DNA of 63,704 nt, from assembly GCA_029204225.1 (NCBI GenBank), contig CM055106.1:2870146-2933849 (forward strand), read 5' to 3'. The position numbers were made by a program, and so were the translations under genes. Below are positions 1-9,491 of this stretch, one piece after another (the first letter of the stretch is position 1; every line of letters starts with the position of its first letter). Below the pieces are notes generated by a model. The model saw only the letters and a program-made list of their open reading frames with translations, was not told the origin of the DNA and did not search any database. The DNA comes from Diphasiastrum complanatum. Taxonomy: Eukaryota > Streptophyta > Lycopodiopsida > Lycopodiales > Lycopodiaceae.

Positions 1-269
1 ACCATGCAGGTCTGGAACGATCACGGTTCAGATCGTTGACTATTGTCCATCGGGTTGCCCAGGGGACTTTCGATTTGTCTGGCAGAGGCATTTGCTGATA
101 TCGCTGATCCCAATGCAGGCAAAATATTCATCAATTACAATTAGGTATTAGCGTCTGTTCTATGAATAAGTTATTTATGTGGGTTGGAAAGAAAGAGGGG
201 GAGAGAGACAGTGAGTTCCCGGATTATGCCTTTGATATTGTGTACTGTTTGATGATGTGCAGGGTGTGA
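1..269 (+). CDS. EG45-like gene, 3' fragment (end of exon 2, intron 2, tiny exon 3), frame broken by indels
   Basis: This is the same sequence as 43008-43274, the 3' part of the intact EG45-like gene. Exon 2 runs to 144 (AG before GTATTAG), intron 2 to 262 (TGTGCAG), and exon 3 supplies only one base, a Val codon and TGA (263-269). Compared with the intact copy there are three one-base insertions (in GTTGCCC, in TCTGGC, and in AATTAG) and one substitution within 145 bases, so the frame is destroyed. Because such indels continue to about 860 and then stop, I infer poor sequence at a contig end rather than true pseudogene decay. The upstream exons are cut off by the window edge. Confidence 0.75.
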
Positions 270-315
270 GTAACTACGAGATCTCAGAGAGCTGGACGTC
301 ACGTGATATATGGAA

Positions 316-321
316 AATAAA
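316..321 (+). terminator. Putative poly(A) signal AATAAA of the truncated EG45-like gene
   Basis: AATAAA lies 47 bases after the TGA, matching the copy at 43319-43324. Position and hexamer fit a plant polyadenylation signal; cleavage site not determinable. Confidence 0.45.
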
Positions 322-1079
322 TCCTACAATGAATGCTCTACAGTGGATATATATATCTTTCTAAGTTATACGTTTTATGATTAAAGAATATATTTCAAAA
401 ATGATATTATAGAGTTGAAGGCTTTAAGGTCCCATATATACTCCGGACATGGAAGAAGCCTAAATAAATCAAATAACAGAATTGCATGACTATCAATGCA
501 TAATCATCCCCACATCCATCATCAAGATGCTGATGTCTTCTCTCAATAACATCTACGTTTCTCAAATGATTGTACACCCCACTCCGCAGACTTGCCCGTT
601 TTCTGTGTCGATTTTTATTGCTATCCACTAAGGTTAACTTATTGGAGAACGATTTATGCTAATTTTTAGTGACCTTTGCAGCTCATAAAATGGTTGTAAA
701 ATTATGACCAGGCTGGTATGCCCAGCCACAATTAAATGGATGTTGCATTGCGTGTAAAGGTCCTTTGAATAGACTTTTCCAAAAGGTTGCATTGTAAAGG
801 TCCTTTGAATAGACTTTTCCAAAAGTAAAGAATTGTCTTGGAATATATAACATGATGACTAAAAATATTCTATAGTTCATAAATTTTGACTTTTACGAGG
901 TGTAATGTGCTATAACAAATTTTTTATGGACATAATTTAATACACTTCAAACATATGAAGTAAAATGCCAACACATTCATCTACTTTTTTTTTCTCTCTC
1001 TCTCGAAAATCTAACCGTAGATTATGAAATATATACAAAGTACAAGTTGTAATTAAACTCATAGAAACTAAAAATTTGC
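322..1079. other. Intergenic, AT-rich; no gene seen
   Basis: Downstream flank of the EG45-like gene. Short frames on both strands lack codon structure or recognisable motifs. It contains the 743-825 tandem duplication and a TTTTTTTTTCTCTCTCTCTC pyrimidine tract near 986-1003. Confidence 0.6.
743..825. repeat. Tandem duplication of a ~42-bp segment
   Basis: Two adjacent copies of a segment beginning TTGCATTG and ending CTTTTCCAAAAG, starting at 743 and 787. The first carries an extra CG. The same duplication is present in the right copy at 43741-43823. Confidence 0.9.
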
Positions 1080-1560
1080 AGCCTCTTTAAAAAGAAGCAG
1101 GGGAGAGATACTAAAGTCACCACTCCTAAATTCCCTGTTATTCCTATCTAGCCACATGTTCCAAAGAGTGACTACTCTAATGTGCTGCCAAAAAGCATTA
1201 ATCTCTAAATCCTCAAAAGTGGTATCATACATCAGTAAATTTGTGTGGCTGAATCTCTTGAATCTGACATGGAAGTGCGTAATAAAGAGTTCAGATACTG
1301 ATTTCCAAAGAGGAGCATAACACTGAAAAACAAATGGATCACATCCTCATCAAATAGTGTAGACATGCGATACATCACCTCGATAACAAGCATGCACATG
1401 AAGAGAATGCTAGATGATCCTAAGAGAGAAAATTCTAAGCTTGTCGTTCTTGATCTTGTTAGTTATGGGAAATCCGTTCTTCCACATGATAGGGGAATCA
1501 GAAAGGGTCCACTTGGAATTGAACCAAGAGAAGGAGAAGTTTGCCTCTTTGGTAGCAAAT
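1080..1560 (-). pseudogene. LINE (non-LTR retrotransposon) ORF2 3' end, zf-RVT domain remnant
   Basis: Read on the minus strand, about 1350 down to 1080 is open and encodes a tail with YRGD...CDPFVFQCYAPLWKSV, then FWQHIRVVTLWNMWLDRNNR. This is the pattern of the zinc-binding region (zf-RVT) that ends the reverse transcriptase ORF of plant L1-type LINEs: Cys/His cluster, 'LW', then a W-L-x-R-N-x-R ending. Upstream of that the frame is interrupted by stops and one half of the zinc cluster is eroded. RT and endonuclease domains are absent, so it is an isolated 3' fossil. Recognition rests on motif pattern only. Confidence 0.62.
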
Positions 1561-2624
1561 CATCTACTTTTCTAGCACACAAAAGCTTACCCTTAAATAC
1601 ATATAATATGCATTCACATATTTGAAAGTGCCAAACTTGTCACCTAAAGGTGTAAAGAGACACAAATACATGAAACTCTATTAATCATCATGACTATGGA
1701 ATGCACTCACAATTTTTGTTGGAGGACATTTATAGCAATATACCTTAGAGTGGTCACTTGAGGCAATATGGTTGTCCTTGAGGTCTTCATTAGTTCCATA
1801 ATCAATTTCAATGCTTGAATACATTTAAGTTGGAACTTATCGATAGCCCCTTGTCCTCTTGTATAAGCTCTTTTGGGGTTGAAGTGATGTCTAGTGGGCA
1901 CACATGTGCATGTTGCCGCATTATGCCAACGTTGTCAATACTTCTTACAAAAAGGCTTTTATATCTAAATCATCATACTAGGCATGCTTAAAATGTCATA
2001 GTGACTAATCTTTGCATAGCATTGATGGTATTAAAAATTTTAGAGTATTGAGATGCTACATCTTCTAAGCTACCATTTTTTCCCTTAACTATGATTTGCC
2101 AGATTTTTTCTTGCAACCTTATTGATTGTATTTTGTACAAGTATTTATATCATAATATCTACTTGATTTTTTTGTGGATTTATATTAGTTCCAATACATA
2201 ATATGGAGATTAATGTCCCTATTAAAATATTCTTAGGACCAATATTGACATGCAGATAAACTTAATTGATGTTGAAGAACAATCACGATAACCATAGTGA
2301 ATAAAAAATAGTAGATACATTGATGATTGAAATAAGAAAACTACTTTAATAAAATTATAGTTTGTGGAGCATGTGATTTTTTTTGAATTGTTAATAGAGA
2401 GACACAAATTACTCGATGATCAAAATAATCAAAAAGTGATCAAATAGATCACTTTCCCTAGGCAAGTGGTGACCAAATTTGTTCATCGTCACAAGTGCAC
2501 GTGCATGATACAAAAACTTTGTGCCCAAACAAACCTGTGAATGCATATTCTATATGCAAGCATAAAAAAATTGATAAAAAATGGCCTTTGGTAAATGACA
2601 TCATAATGACTTGAGTTCACATTT
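1561..2624. other. AT-rich intergenic stretch, nothing recognised
   Basis: No frame longer than about 64 codons, and none with a recognisable domain. Low G+C with many A/T runs. Possibly old transposon decay; no terminal repeats seen. Confidence 0.55.
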
Positions 2625-2962
2625 GTGAAAGCAATTAAAAAGAAGGTCATTGGTGACATTCATCTTGATGATGTGGAGTGCCCTTTTGGCCCTTTTGTCA
2701 TATACCTTGCTTGGTATTGAGGCACCAAAGTCTCTCTTCTACACTTGCAACAATTTACATTAGCTCATTGTGACTCAAGCAAGGATTCTATCCTCACTTT
2801 CCAAGTTAATAATTCATTTGGTAGAGTTGAGCATATCATTACTTTCCAACATGATCCCACTACTGGTAGCCATCATGCAAAATGATTACTCCTCCTCTTT
2901 GAACTTGTTCTAATGCACAAATCCCCTCAACAAATGAAGGGATAATGAAATCGAAAAGATTT
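2625..2962 (-). pseudogene. Old Ty1/copia gag N-terminal remnant
   Basis: The minus strand here aligns by eye with the gag start of the younger element at 9680-9968. Shared features are the start-codon context (TAGCCAT reversed), the stretch around GTGACATTCATCTTGATGATG, and the run encoding 'RAL/KRAL..K.NVTN' (GCCCTTTTGGCCC...). It carries multiple stops and indels, so it is much older. The following leader (about 2960-3550) also resembles the leader of the younger element and ends in a degenerate PBS at 3557. This supports a whole older element of the same family, of which only the 5' part is legible. Confidence 0.62.
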
Positions 2963-3556
2963 CGAGCCTTGCAATACTATCTCTCTTGAAACTAGTCAAA
3001 TTACATGTAAAATCTTCATGAATCTTGATCAACACATGACCAAACACAATAGATTGAACTTAAGATCTGAAAATTGATGACACACACCCTTGAATAGGTT
3101 AGAAGCTTTCTAGCAAGAGATGCAATCAAAATTTTGAAGAGGTTATTACATTCAATCCTATTGAACCAACAAAAACTATATGCACAATAATTGGCAATCT
3201 TAGTGCTCATTCATATAGAGAAATTTTTTTCTTGAAAGGGGAGCAAAGCTCATCAAAAATGAAAATCGTTCATCCACATGGGGAGCATAGATCGCTCACT
3301 AGTGAAGATTGTCAATTTAGAACTAGAAATACAATGTAGCTTAAATGTATACATATCTTTAACACATAAAGAGCTTGTATTGATGAAGCACATCAAAAGA
3401 GTTGATCTTTGTACTTGGAATGGCTTTTGATCACATAGATTTAACCACAACACAAAGTTAGAAGAGATTTGACCAAAACAAATGTGGACAAATGCAAAAA
3501 AAATCATGCTAATTGAAGGTAGACCTACAATTACCACTATTTTTGGATGCCAACAA

Positions 3557-3568
3557 ACTTTGATACCA
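3557..3568 (-). other. Degenerate tRNA-iMet primer-binding site at an LTR edge
   Basis: ACTTTGATACCA is the reverse complement of a copia PBS (TGGTATCAGAGC) with two mismatches. It is followed at 3569 by TGTGAAAT, which resembles the LTR edge TGTGAAGG at 10504. Distance to the gag remnant (~0.68 kb) matches the younger element (~0.52-0.6 kb). Confidence 0.5.
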
Positions 3569-4499
3569 TGTGAAATTTTAAGATTGAATGATGATCCTAA
3601 ACTTGGATCTAGACCAATAGTATTTGCACAAAAAATCACTTGTAAAATTGTTAAAACAATCTTGATCAAAATCACTCTACTAGAATGAAATAGAATCAAA
3701 AGCTATTCAACACATGTTTAAATCTGATTCTATTCTTTCTAAATAGGTTGTAAACAAGAATGCATTTAATTCCTTACTGAAATAGGGGGTCTATCGGTCT
3801 TCGAGCCAAATTGTCCGAGCGGCGAGCTGTATTCCGAATAGTGGTCATTAGATGCCCACATTTTTTTTGTCGAGGACCATCTTGTAGAGGCAAGTCCAAA
3901 CCACCCATTCTCCACTTATTACTACCTTTATGATGGTTCATAGTGAGTCCACCCTTAAAACCAAGCTACCAAAGGTGGCAATTTGGAGATGAGCCTCCTT
4001 CAAAACATTTTCCATATATGAATAGCACGATTTTGGGTCAGTATGTCGTCACCCGAATCTAAAAAAGTCAGACCTCTTTGTCTCTTAGCATACTCGGGAA
4101 TTGTTCTGTGAATATAATTGGGACCATTTTTTGCATTTTACTAGTGTTCATATTGTGGAGTGGGCATAGAATGACCCAATAGCATTGCAATAAGTTATAA
4201 TGTCCCAATATTCACACTTGTCCATTTAGTTAATTGTGGAAAGGTTTGGATAAGAATGCCTTTGGTACGCGTTCTCCTCAAACACCATGTCGTTTCGTGA
4301 AGCGTTGAACTCCCTACGCCTCTCTTGGAAGCACGGGAATAATAGTATGGCAAACGTAGACATGGACACTTCGAAGCATGGTTTCACTCTTTTCGCCCAT
4401 TGGGTTTAGGGTTGTTGCACCAATATTCATTATCCGGTCCAACTAAACCACATTTTTGAAATCTAGCTCGTTTTGCAACCCTATGTTTTCGTCAACCTG
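3569..4499. other. Possible old LTR remnant (left part), otherwise unassigned
   Basis: The first ~150 bases after the degenerate PBS may be an old copia LTR on the minus strand. From about 3780 base composition changes (CGGTCTTCGAGCC, CGAGCGGCGAGC) and no coding frame or motif is visible. Confidence 0.35.
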
Positions 4500-5190
4500 A
4501 TCCACCTCTCTCGAAAGATTTGAGATCCCCGGATGGTTTGACATCGAATGTTTCCGAAGCCCTATCGCATTACTCCCGCTGTGTGGGCAACTCAATGTCC
4601 CAAACATTGCGAAATCCACAAACTGTTGTCATGCCTACATATTTTTTCACTGATCTGCGAAGCGTCCTTGATCGGGTTTGTTATTTATCCAGAAATTCTG
4701 AAGTATGTGAATAAATTTTTGACACATCATCTTGCTCTTTTTTCCAACTGATTTTCGAGCCACCCAAAGCTAGCAATGCTCCAAAGTAATCATGAAAACC
4801 TCGAACCTTTGACAACCTGGCAGTTTATTGTTCTCTGCACAAAATTTGGTCCTCGATCAGTTGTTTTTGCTAGATTGTCTCCGATCTATTTTGTTATTTT
4901 TCCAAAAAATCCGAAATGTGTGAAGATATCTTTGACACATCGTCCTGCTTGTTTTCCAGTTTGATTCGTATTTTCAACTGATTTTGGAGCCATCCGAACC
5001 TAGCGATTTTCCAAAATAATTGCAAAAACTATGAGACTTTGAAAAACTGGTAGTTCATCGGTCTCTACACAAACTTTTGGTCCCCGATCAGTTGTTTTTA
5101 CTAGATTGGTCAACAATCTATTTTCTTGTTTATCCAAAAAATCTGAAATGTGCAAAGATTTTTTGACACATCATCTTGCTCATTTTCCAG
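4500..5190. repeat. Tandem satellite-like repeat, ~213-231-bp unit, about 3 copies
   Basis: Recurring blocks include GACACATCATCTTGCTC at 4721, 4934 (as GACACATCGTCCTGCT) and 5165 (spacings 213 and 231), CTGATTTTCGAGCC / CTGATTTTGGAGCC at about 4748 and 4978, and CGATCAGTTGTTTTT near 4854 and 5086. Units are clearly diverged from one another. No coding potential. It abuts the copia integrase fragment at ~5195. Confidence 0.75.
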
Positions 5191-5194
5191 TTCG

Positions 5195-5419
5195 ATTCGG
5201 TAAGCCTTGCTCACCATGACTATAAGCAACAAATATACCTTTCTTTGAAGATGGATCCTCCTTTTTTCTATCATCAAGAGTAATGTTGATATAGCAAATG
5301 CATCCAAAAGTTTTGAAAAACTTGGCACTCCCCCTCCTACCAAATAACATCTCAAAAGGTGTTTTACCATCCAAAGCAGCACTTGGCCACCTATTACATA
5401 AAATGCGTTCTGCGACCAC
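5195..5419 (-). pseudogene. Ty1/copia integrase C-terminal fragment
   Basis: The minus frame starting at 5419 reads NRWPSAALDGKTPFEML, then FKTFGCICYINI, then LDDRKKEDPSSKKGIFVAYS. That is the ordered signature of the region after the catalytic core of a copia integrase, up to its 'GIFVGYS'-like motif. The catalytic DDE core is not in front of it: immediately upstream (plus-strand side from ~5405) the sequence becomes a gypsy integrase. The fragment ends where the satellite begins. It is therefore a broken tail, probably the far end of the copia element whose gag lies at 8961-9968. Confidence 0.8.
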
Positions 5420-5990
5420 TCACAAGTTTAAGTCGACACCCAGGATGAACCAAGATATTTTCACACATGAACTTAGCAGTGGAGTTGGTCTCAGCCTTTC
5501 TCACTACTTTGGCTTCAACCCATTTGGTCAGATAGTCAACGACTATGATAATATAATGAGTTTAGGAGCCACACACAGCTGGACGAATAGGGCCGACATA
5601 ATCTATGTCCCATTTCTCAAATGGCATCTCAGTCAAGATAGGTTGTAACAGCATTCTATCCTTCTCCTGGGTTCGGTTGAACCGTTGGAACACGTCACAC
5701 CTTTAGACCTGGTAATGAATATCCTTGAACATAGTGGGCCACCACAATCCATGTTGCAGCACTTTTTGGTTGGTAGCTTTGGCAGCAAAATGCCCTCCAC
5801 CTATTCCTTCATGGCAATACTTACTGTTTGGGTCACTTTGTGCATGAGGACACATCGGCGTATGATTCCATCGTTGCACATGCGATATAGTTGTCCAACT
5901 ATCAACGTACAGGGGCAGATTTGATTATCAACTTGCGTCGATCTATCTTGTTCATCTCCGGGGGAGGACATCCTGACATAAGGTATCCAA
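5405..5990 (-). pseudogene. Ty3/gypsy integrase: zinc-binding and core domains, broken
   Basis: Reading the minus strand from ~5820 gives GIGGGHFAAKAT, LWWPTMFKD, CDVFQRFNR (HHCC region with one Cys replaced), then EKWDIDYVGP (first catalytic Asp), VVDYLTKWVEAKVV and a decayed stretch where the second catalytic Asp region should be. Two in-frame stops interrupt it, one just before CDVF and one after the first Asp block. It is cut at ~5405-5425, where copia integrase sequence takes over, so the catalytic Glu and the C-terminal domain are missing. Confidence 0.78.
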
Positions 5991-6421
5991 CGATGTCGAT
6001 AGCCCACTCAGGGATGACATCGACGTGGAACAAGATGGCATCAGGGAGTTTGTCATCGACCTCTCTACTCTCAGAAACATTATGAATCCATGAGAGATGA
6101 TCAACCAGATAGTGTTGCTTACCCTTGCGAACGACTATTTTGAAGTCGAACTCTTGGAGAAGCAGTAGCCACCTAGTGATTCGTCTAGTAGTGCATGGTC
6201 TATTTACTAGATACAGTAGGGGTTGGTGATCTACGAAGAAAACGAAGGGATTGGCTAGGAGGTAATGGCAGAATTTCTTCACACTATATACCATGGCTAG
6301 CATTTGTCACTCGGTGGTCATATAATTCATCTCCATAAGAATTAACTGCATTCTGGCGAAGTAAATTGGATAATCCTTCTTGTACTCCCCAGGCTGTGTC
6401 AGCACACTCCTTATGGCATAT
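5902..6421 (-). pseudogene. Ty3/gypsy RNase H domain remnant
   Basis: The minus frame from 6303 shows MLAMVYSVKKFCHYLL, FVFFVDHQPLLYLVN, RWLLLLQEFDFKIVVRKGK and VDHLSW, the usual order for the connection from RNase H to the integrase zinc finger. The start with the TDAS-type first acidic residue lies above 6303 in another frame. Frame changes against the RT and integrase pieces show it is dead. Confidence 0.78.
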
Positions 6422-7200
6422 TTAGAAGAGTATGTATGGATATGGAATACTCTTGATAGGGGGTCGAATGATTGGTGCAATTACTAAGGCTTTCTTGAGT
6501 TTATGAAATGACTCAATAGCTTCAGCTGTCCATTCGAGTTGGATGGTCATTTGATATATCAAACAGGCCATCTTGGTGAAGTTCAAGACAAACCTCCGAT
6601 AATAATTGCAATGCCCCATAAAGATATATACTTCACGTCCATTTCCAGATTCAGACAAAGTGAGTACTATGCTGATTTTGTCTACATTGGTGGCAATACC
6701 ATGCCTTGAAACGATGTGGCCTAGCACTATGCCGTGTGTAACCAGAAATTGGCATTTGGCCGGGTTTAGAGATATGCCGAATAATCGATATTGAATGAAC
6801 ACTTTTTTTAAGCAGGATAAATGCTCGGCTCGAGAGGAGTGAACACACAAGTCGTCCATAGAGATTTCAAGAAATTTTTGTAAGAAATCCTTGAAAGCAT
6901 AGCTCATCACTCGTTGGAAGGTGCTAGGAGCGTTTCACAATCCAAATGGCATCACTTTGTATGCATATGATCCCCACTCAATGGAGAGTGTTGTCTTGTG
7001 CTGATATTCTAGGGCTATTTGCACCTAATTATAGCCACTAAACCCATCTAAAAAGCTATAGGCTTATGCTTCATCTATTCTTTCTAACACATTTTTTGTA
7101 AAAGGTAGGAAAAAATGGTCTTTGTTGGTAACGACATTGAGTTTCTTGTAGTCCACACAGATTCAAAGTTTTCCAACATCTTTGCCAAATAACTTTCCTT
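6422..7200 (-). pseudogene. Ty3/gypsy reverse transcriptase remnant
   Basis: On the minus strand, from about 7165 the sequence reads CVDYKKLN, FLDGFSGYN, then VMPFGL and NAPSTFQRVM, then SMDDLCVHS (the catalytic x-x-DD box), followed by the thumb (GHIVSRHGIAT, MGHCNYYRRFV). At least four stop codons interrupt the fingers/palm half. No gypsy gag or protease precedes it. It joins copia RT-like sequence at ~7200. Confidence 0.82.
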
Positions 7201-7212
7201 TGATGCTCTTGA

Positions 7213-7791
7213 CTAGCTCCAAATTGACACCTTTCCTTTTGCGTTGTTGAAGCCCTTTGAGACCAACCTCTTGATCTTCCTCTTGACCATCAAAGTCATT
7301 GAACAAACTTTGTTTTCCAGATCCATTACTTGTTTTTCCAGTATGAAAACTATGAGACCAATATCCACTTGCATAGCATCATCTACACAAGAAGATTCTT
7401 TAAAACATGAGAGTAAAGCAAAGTGAGTTGTTTCCGCTTGCTTACCTTTCTCTTGATCATCAAAGATATCAAAGATATGAATATCTTCAGATTTGAACCT
7501 CTGGAAATAATCCCTCTCAAATATACGATCTAGATCCAACAAGATCTCATCAATGCTTGATCTCGAATTTCCACAAAGGTTAGTGAAAACAATGACAACA
7601 CCATCATAAATTAAAAGATAGATTCCAAACTTTCCATCCAACATGAAGTAGAGTAGGTGAAAATGAGTATCAAACCTAATAAATCCAGCCCTCTTGAGTC
7701 CATAACAAACCTCAATAAGCTCACCAATGAGATCTCCCTTGCCTTGAAGAAATTGCCTCTCAATTTGCTCCATGTAGTCTTCTCCAACCAA
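7213..7791 (-). pseudogene. Diverged Ty1/copia reverse transcriptase remnant, 192 codons
   Basis: The N-terminal half reads YMEQIERQFLQGKGDLI, EVCYGLKRA, RFD, LDGKFGIYLLIYDG and SIDEILLDLDRIFER. This follows the order of the copia RT palm (MEQPEGF-, YGLKQ-, and the YVDD box), but the catalytic Asp-Asp has become Asp-Gly. The C-terminal half is unlike any domain I know. It is in the same frame as the 311-codon ORF at 7804-8739, separated from it by one TGA. It joins gypsy RT sequence at its 3' end. Confidence 0.6.
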
Positions 7792-7803
7792 CCTTTTGCC
7801 ATC

Positions 7804-8739
7804 TCAATCATGAGTGATCAGCTCATAATCATAGAATCCTTTGAGTTGATGAAGAGATGTGAGATCCATGCCTTGGATCTTCCCAAGAACCAATTTTTCA
7901 TTTCTCTTTCCTTCATAAGACTCCCTCTTAATGATTGCATCATAAGAAGTAGAAACCTCAAAGACATTAGAAGCCATGAAAAAAACGATTAGAACCTTCA
8001 ACATAAGGATGATTGAAGTACTATCTTTTTTCAAACAAGAACTACTCAATGTTTTAGGTAATGACTCATATGATAATGATTCTTCCTCACTATCATTCAC
8101 AATGACATCATTCAAAGTACATCCTACTTTGAACACTTCACATACTTCTCTTCTTCTTGACTTGTGACTATCTCCCTCACCAAGTCTCTTGATAGAACCA
8201 TTTGATCTAATCTCTTTATGAAGACATGTGACTCCACTTGCTGAAAAAATGACTTTCTTGGACTCATCACAAAAGAATGTAGAAGAACCACCTCCTTCAT
8301 GCATGCATGTAGCAACATCTTTTTCCATATGATCAAAGAAATCATTAACAACAACCTTTTTCAAGGAAGAACCTTCACCTCCATTGATGAAGTTAGCTCT
8401 TTCCTTACCTTTTGCATGCTTGCACTTGTCATGAAGAACCATTGAAACACCATCATTATCCTCAAGACAAGCCAAGTTAGCACAAAGATGAACATCTCCA
8501 AGAAGCATATTAGATCTTGACCTAGATCTAGCATAAGGAAGCTTGTTAGACTTTGCATAAGATCCACCAATCATTATTGATGCTAAAAAGGAACTTTGGA
8601 AAGTTAAGACCAATCTCCTTTTCCATTCCATCCTTTTTGTTATCAATAAAAAAAGCATCAGGCTTGAAAAGTCTACCTTGTCCATTGTCCCTAGCAACCA
8701 AGATTTCTTCCTTTGTAATGAAACAAGCATCACCACCAA
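7804..8739 (-). CDS. Unrecognised 311-codon ORF inside a copia element, where integrase is expected
   Basis: Minus-strand open frame lying between copia protease (8546-9016) and copia RT-like sequence (7213-7791), where a copia element would carry its integrase. No HHCC or DDE motif is visible. The first ~60 residues overlap the protease region in another frame and may not be real. The rest is hydrophilic, Ser/Lys/Glu-rich with scattered Cys (for example LHDKCKHAKGKERANF; HEGGGSSTFFCDESKK; NDSEEESLSYES) and one hydrophobic segment (SIILMLKVLIVFFM). The same frame continues through one TGA into the RT remnant. It is identical in the right copy. It may be captured host sequence, an unusual element domain, or chance. 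Confidence 0.4.
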   Translation of the reverse strand: MVVMLVSLQRKKSWLLGTMDKVDFSSLMLFLLITKRMEWKRRLVLTFQSSFLASIMIGGSYAKSNKLPYARSRSRSNMLLGDVHLCANLACLEDNDGVSMVLHDKCKHAKGKERANFINGGEGSSLKKVVVNDFFDHMEKDVATCMHEGGGSSTFFCDESKKVIFSASGVTCLHKEIRSNGSIKRLGEGDSHKSRRREVCEVFKVGCTLNDVIVNDSEEESLSYESLPKTLSSSCLKKDSTSIILMLKVLIVFFMASNVFEVSTSYDAIIKRESYEGKRNEKLVLGKIQGMDLTSLHQLKGFYDYELITHD

Positions 8740-9016
8740 ACTTCATCGTGTAGCCTTTTTTTATCATTTGACCAACACTTAGCAAATTCTTTGAAAGTGA
8801 AGGAATGTCAAGAACACCTTCAAGTCTTGCTTTCCTATTAGTAGAATGACAAAGAGGAATTGAATCAATACCTTCAATTACACACTCACCACCATTGGCC
8901 ATGTGAATTGCTTTCTTGGCTCCATCATAAGTGACCAAAGAAGTAAAGAACTCCTTGTGACTAGTCATGTGAACTAGCTCCACTATCAATCCACCATGAA
9001 TCTTTGTCACTGTCAC
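8546..9016 (-). pseudogene. Ty1/copia protease C-terminal part and GAG-pre-integrase region
   Basis: The minus frame reads HMTSHKEFFTSL, MANGGECVIEG, VLDIPSLSKNLLSVGQM and YTMKFGGDACFI, the conserved order after the DSGA active site of copia proteases. It is one frame off from the gag frame, which ends at 8961 just after DSGASSH, so a frameshift near 8970-9000 splits the protease. It ends in non-copia sequence rather than the HxxxC zinc finger of an integrase. Confidence 0.8.
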
Positions 9017-9434
9017 TTGATATTGGACTTGAAGAACACATCAAAAGAGAATCACCACCACCTAGATCCTCATCATTAGAGGTAAAGTTGATTTGCTTGC
9101 TACCTTCATCTCTTTGCTTCTTCAAACATTCATTAGCAAAATGCCCTTTGATTCCACAATAAAAGCATTTCAACTTTGACTTATCTTTCTTCTTGCCAAA
9201 AGAGGAAGTCTCACCTTGATTTTGAACTTTAGAACACTTGCCTTTGCCTTTTCCCTTGAACTTGCCTTTGATGAACATAGCCTCCTCTTCATAATGAGAT
9301 GTCGATGTAGATCCACCTCCTCTTGATTGAAGCCTATACTCCTCATTCACCAATATTTCTTGAAAATCCACAATACTTGGCAAAGTCTTTTGAATAGCAA
9401 AACTTTGAACAAGATTAGCATGATCATCCAACAA
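8961..9434 (-). pseudogene. Ty1/copia gag C-terminal half with CCHC zinc knuckle and protease active site
   Basis: Same frame as the gag N-terminal ORF at 9492-9968, separated by one TAA (9491-9493) and about 19 codons. Contains a basic FKGKGKGKCSK region, a canonical CX2CX4HX4C knuckle (CFYCGIKGHFANEC) for RNA binding, a Ser/Asp-rich linker and the protease active site WWIDSGASSH. It then stops because of a frameshift. Role when intact: capsid/nucleocapsid protein and start of the aspartic protease. Confidence 0.85.
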
Positions 9435-9491
9435 TCCATTAAGTATAACTTGAACAAGTTCTACCTCCTTAATGCTTTCATCAATACATGC

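Noticed and set aside
1-269. EG45-like pseudogene created by frameshifts
   Set aside because: The indels belong to an error-rich contig edge that ends at ~860; the same sequence is intact at 43008-43274.
3253-3699. 148-codon minus-strand frame
   Set aside because: Spans the copia leader, PBS and LTR edge of an old element; Cys/Ile/Phe-rich translation without domain, so a chance frame.
7657-7992. 111-codon plus-strand frame (also 7976-8167 and 8553-8753)
   Set aside because: Antisense to the minus-strand copia RT remnant and unknown ORF; no motif.
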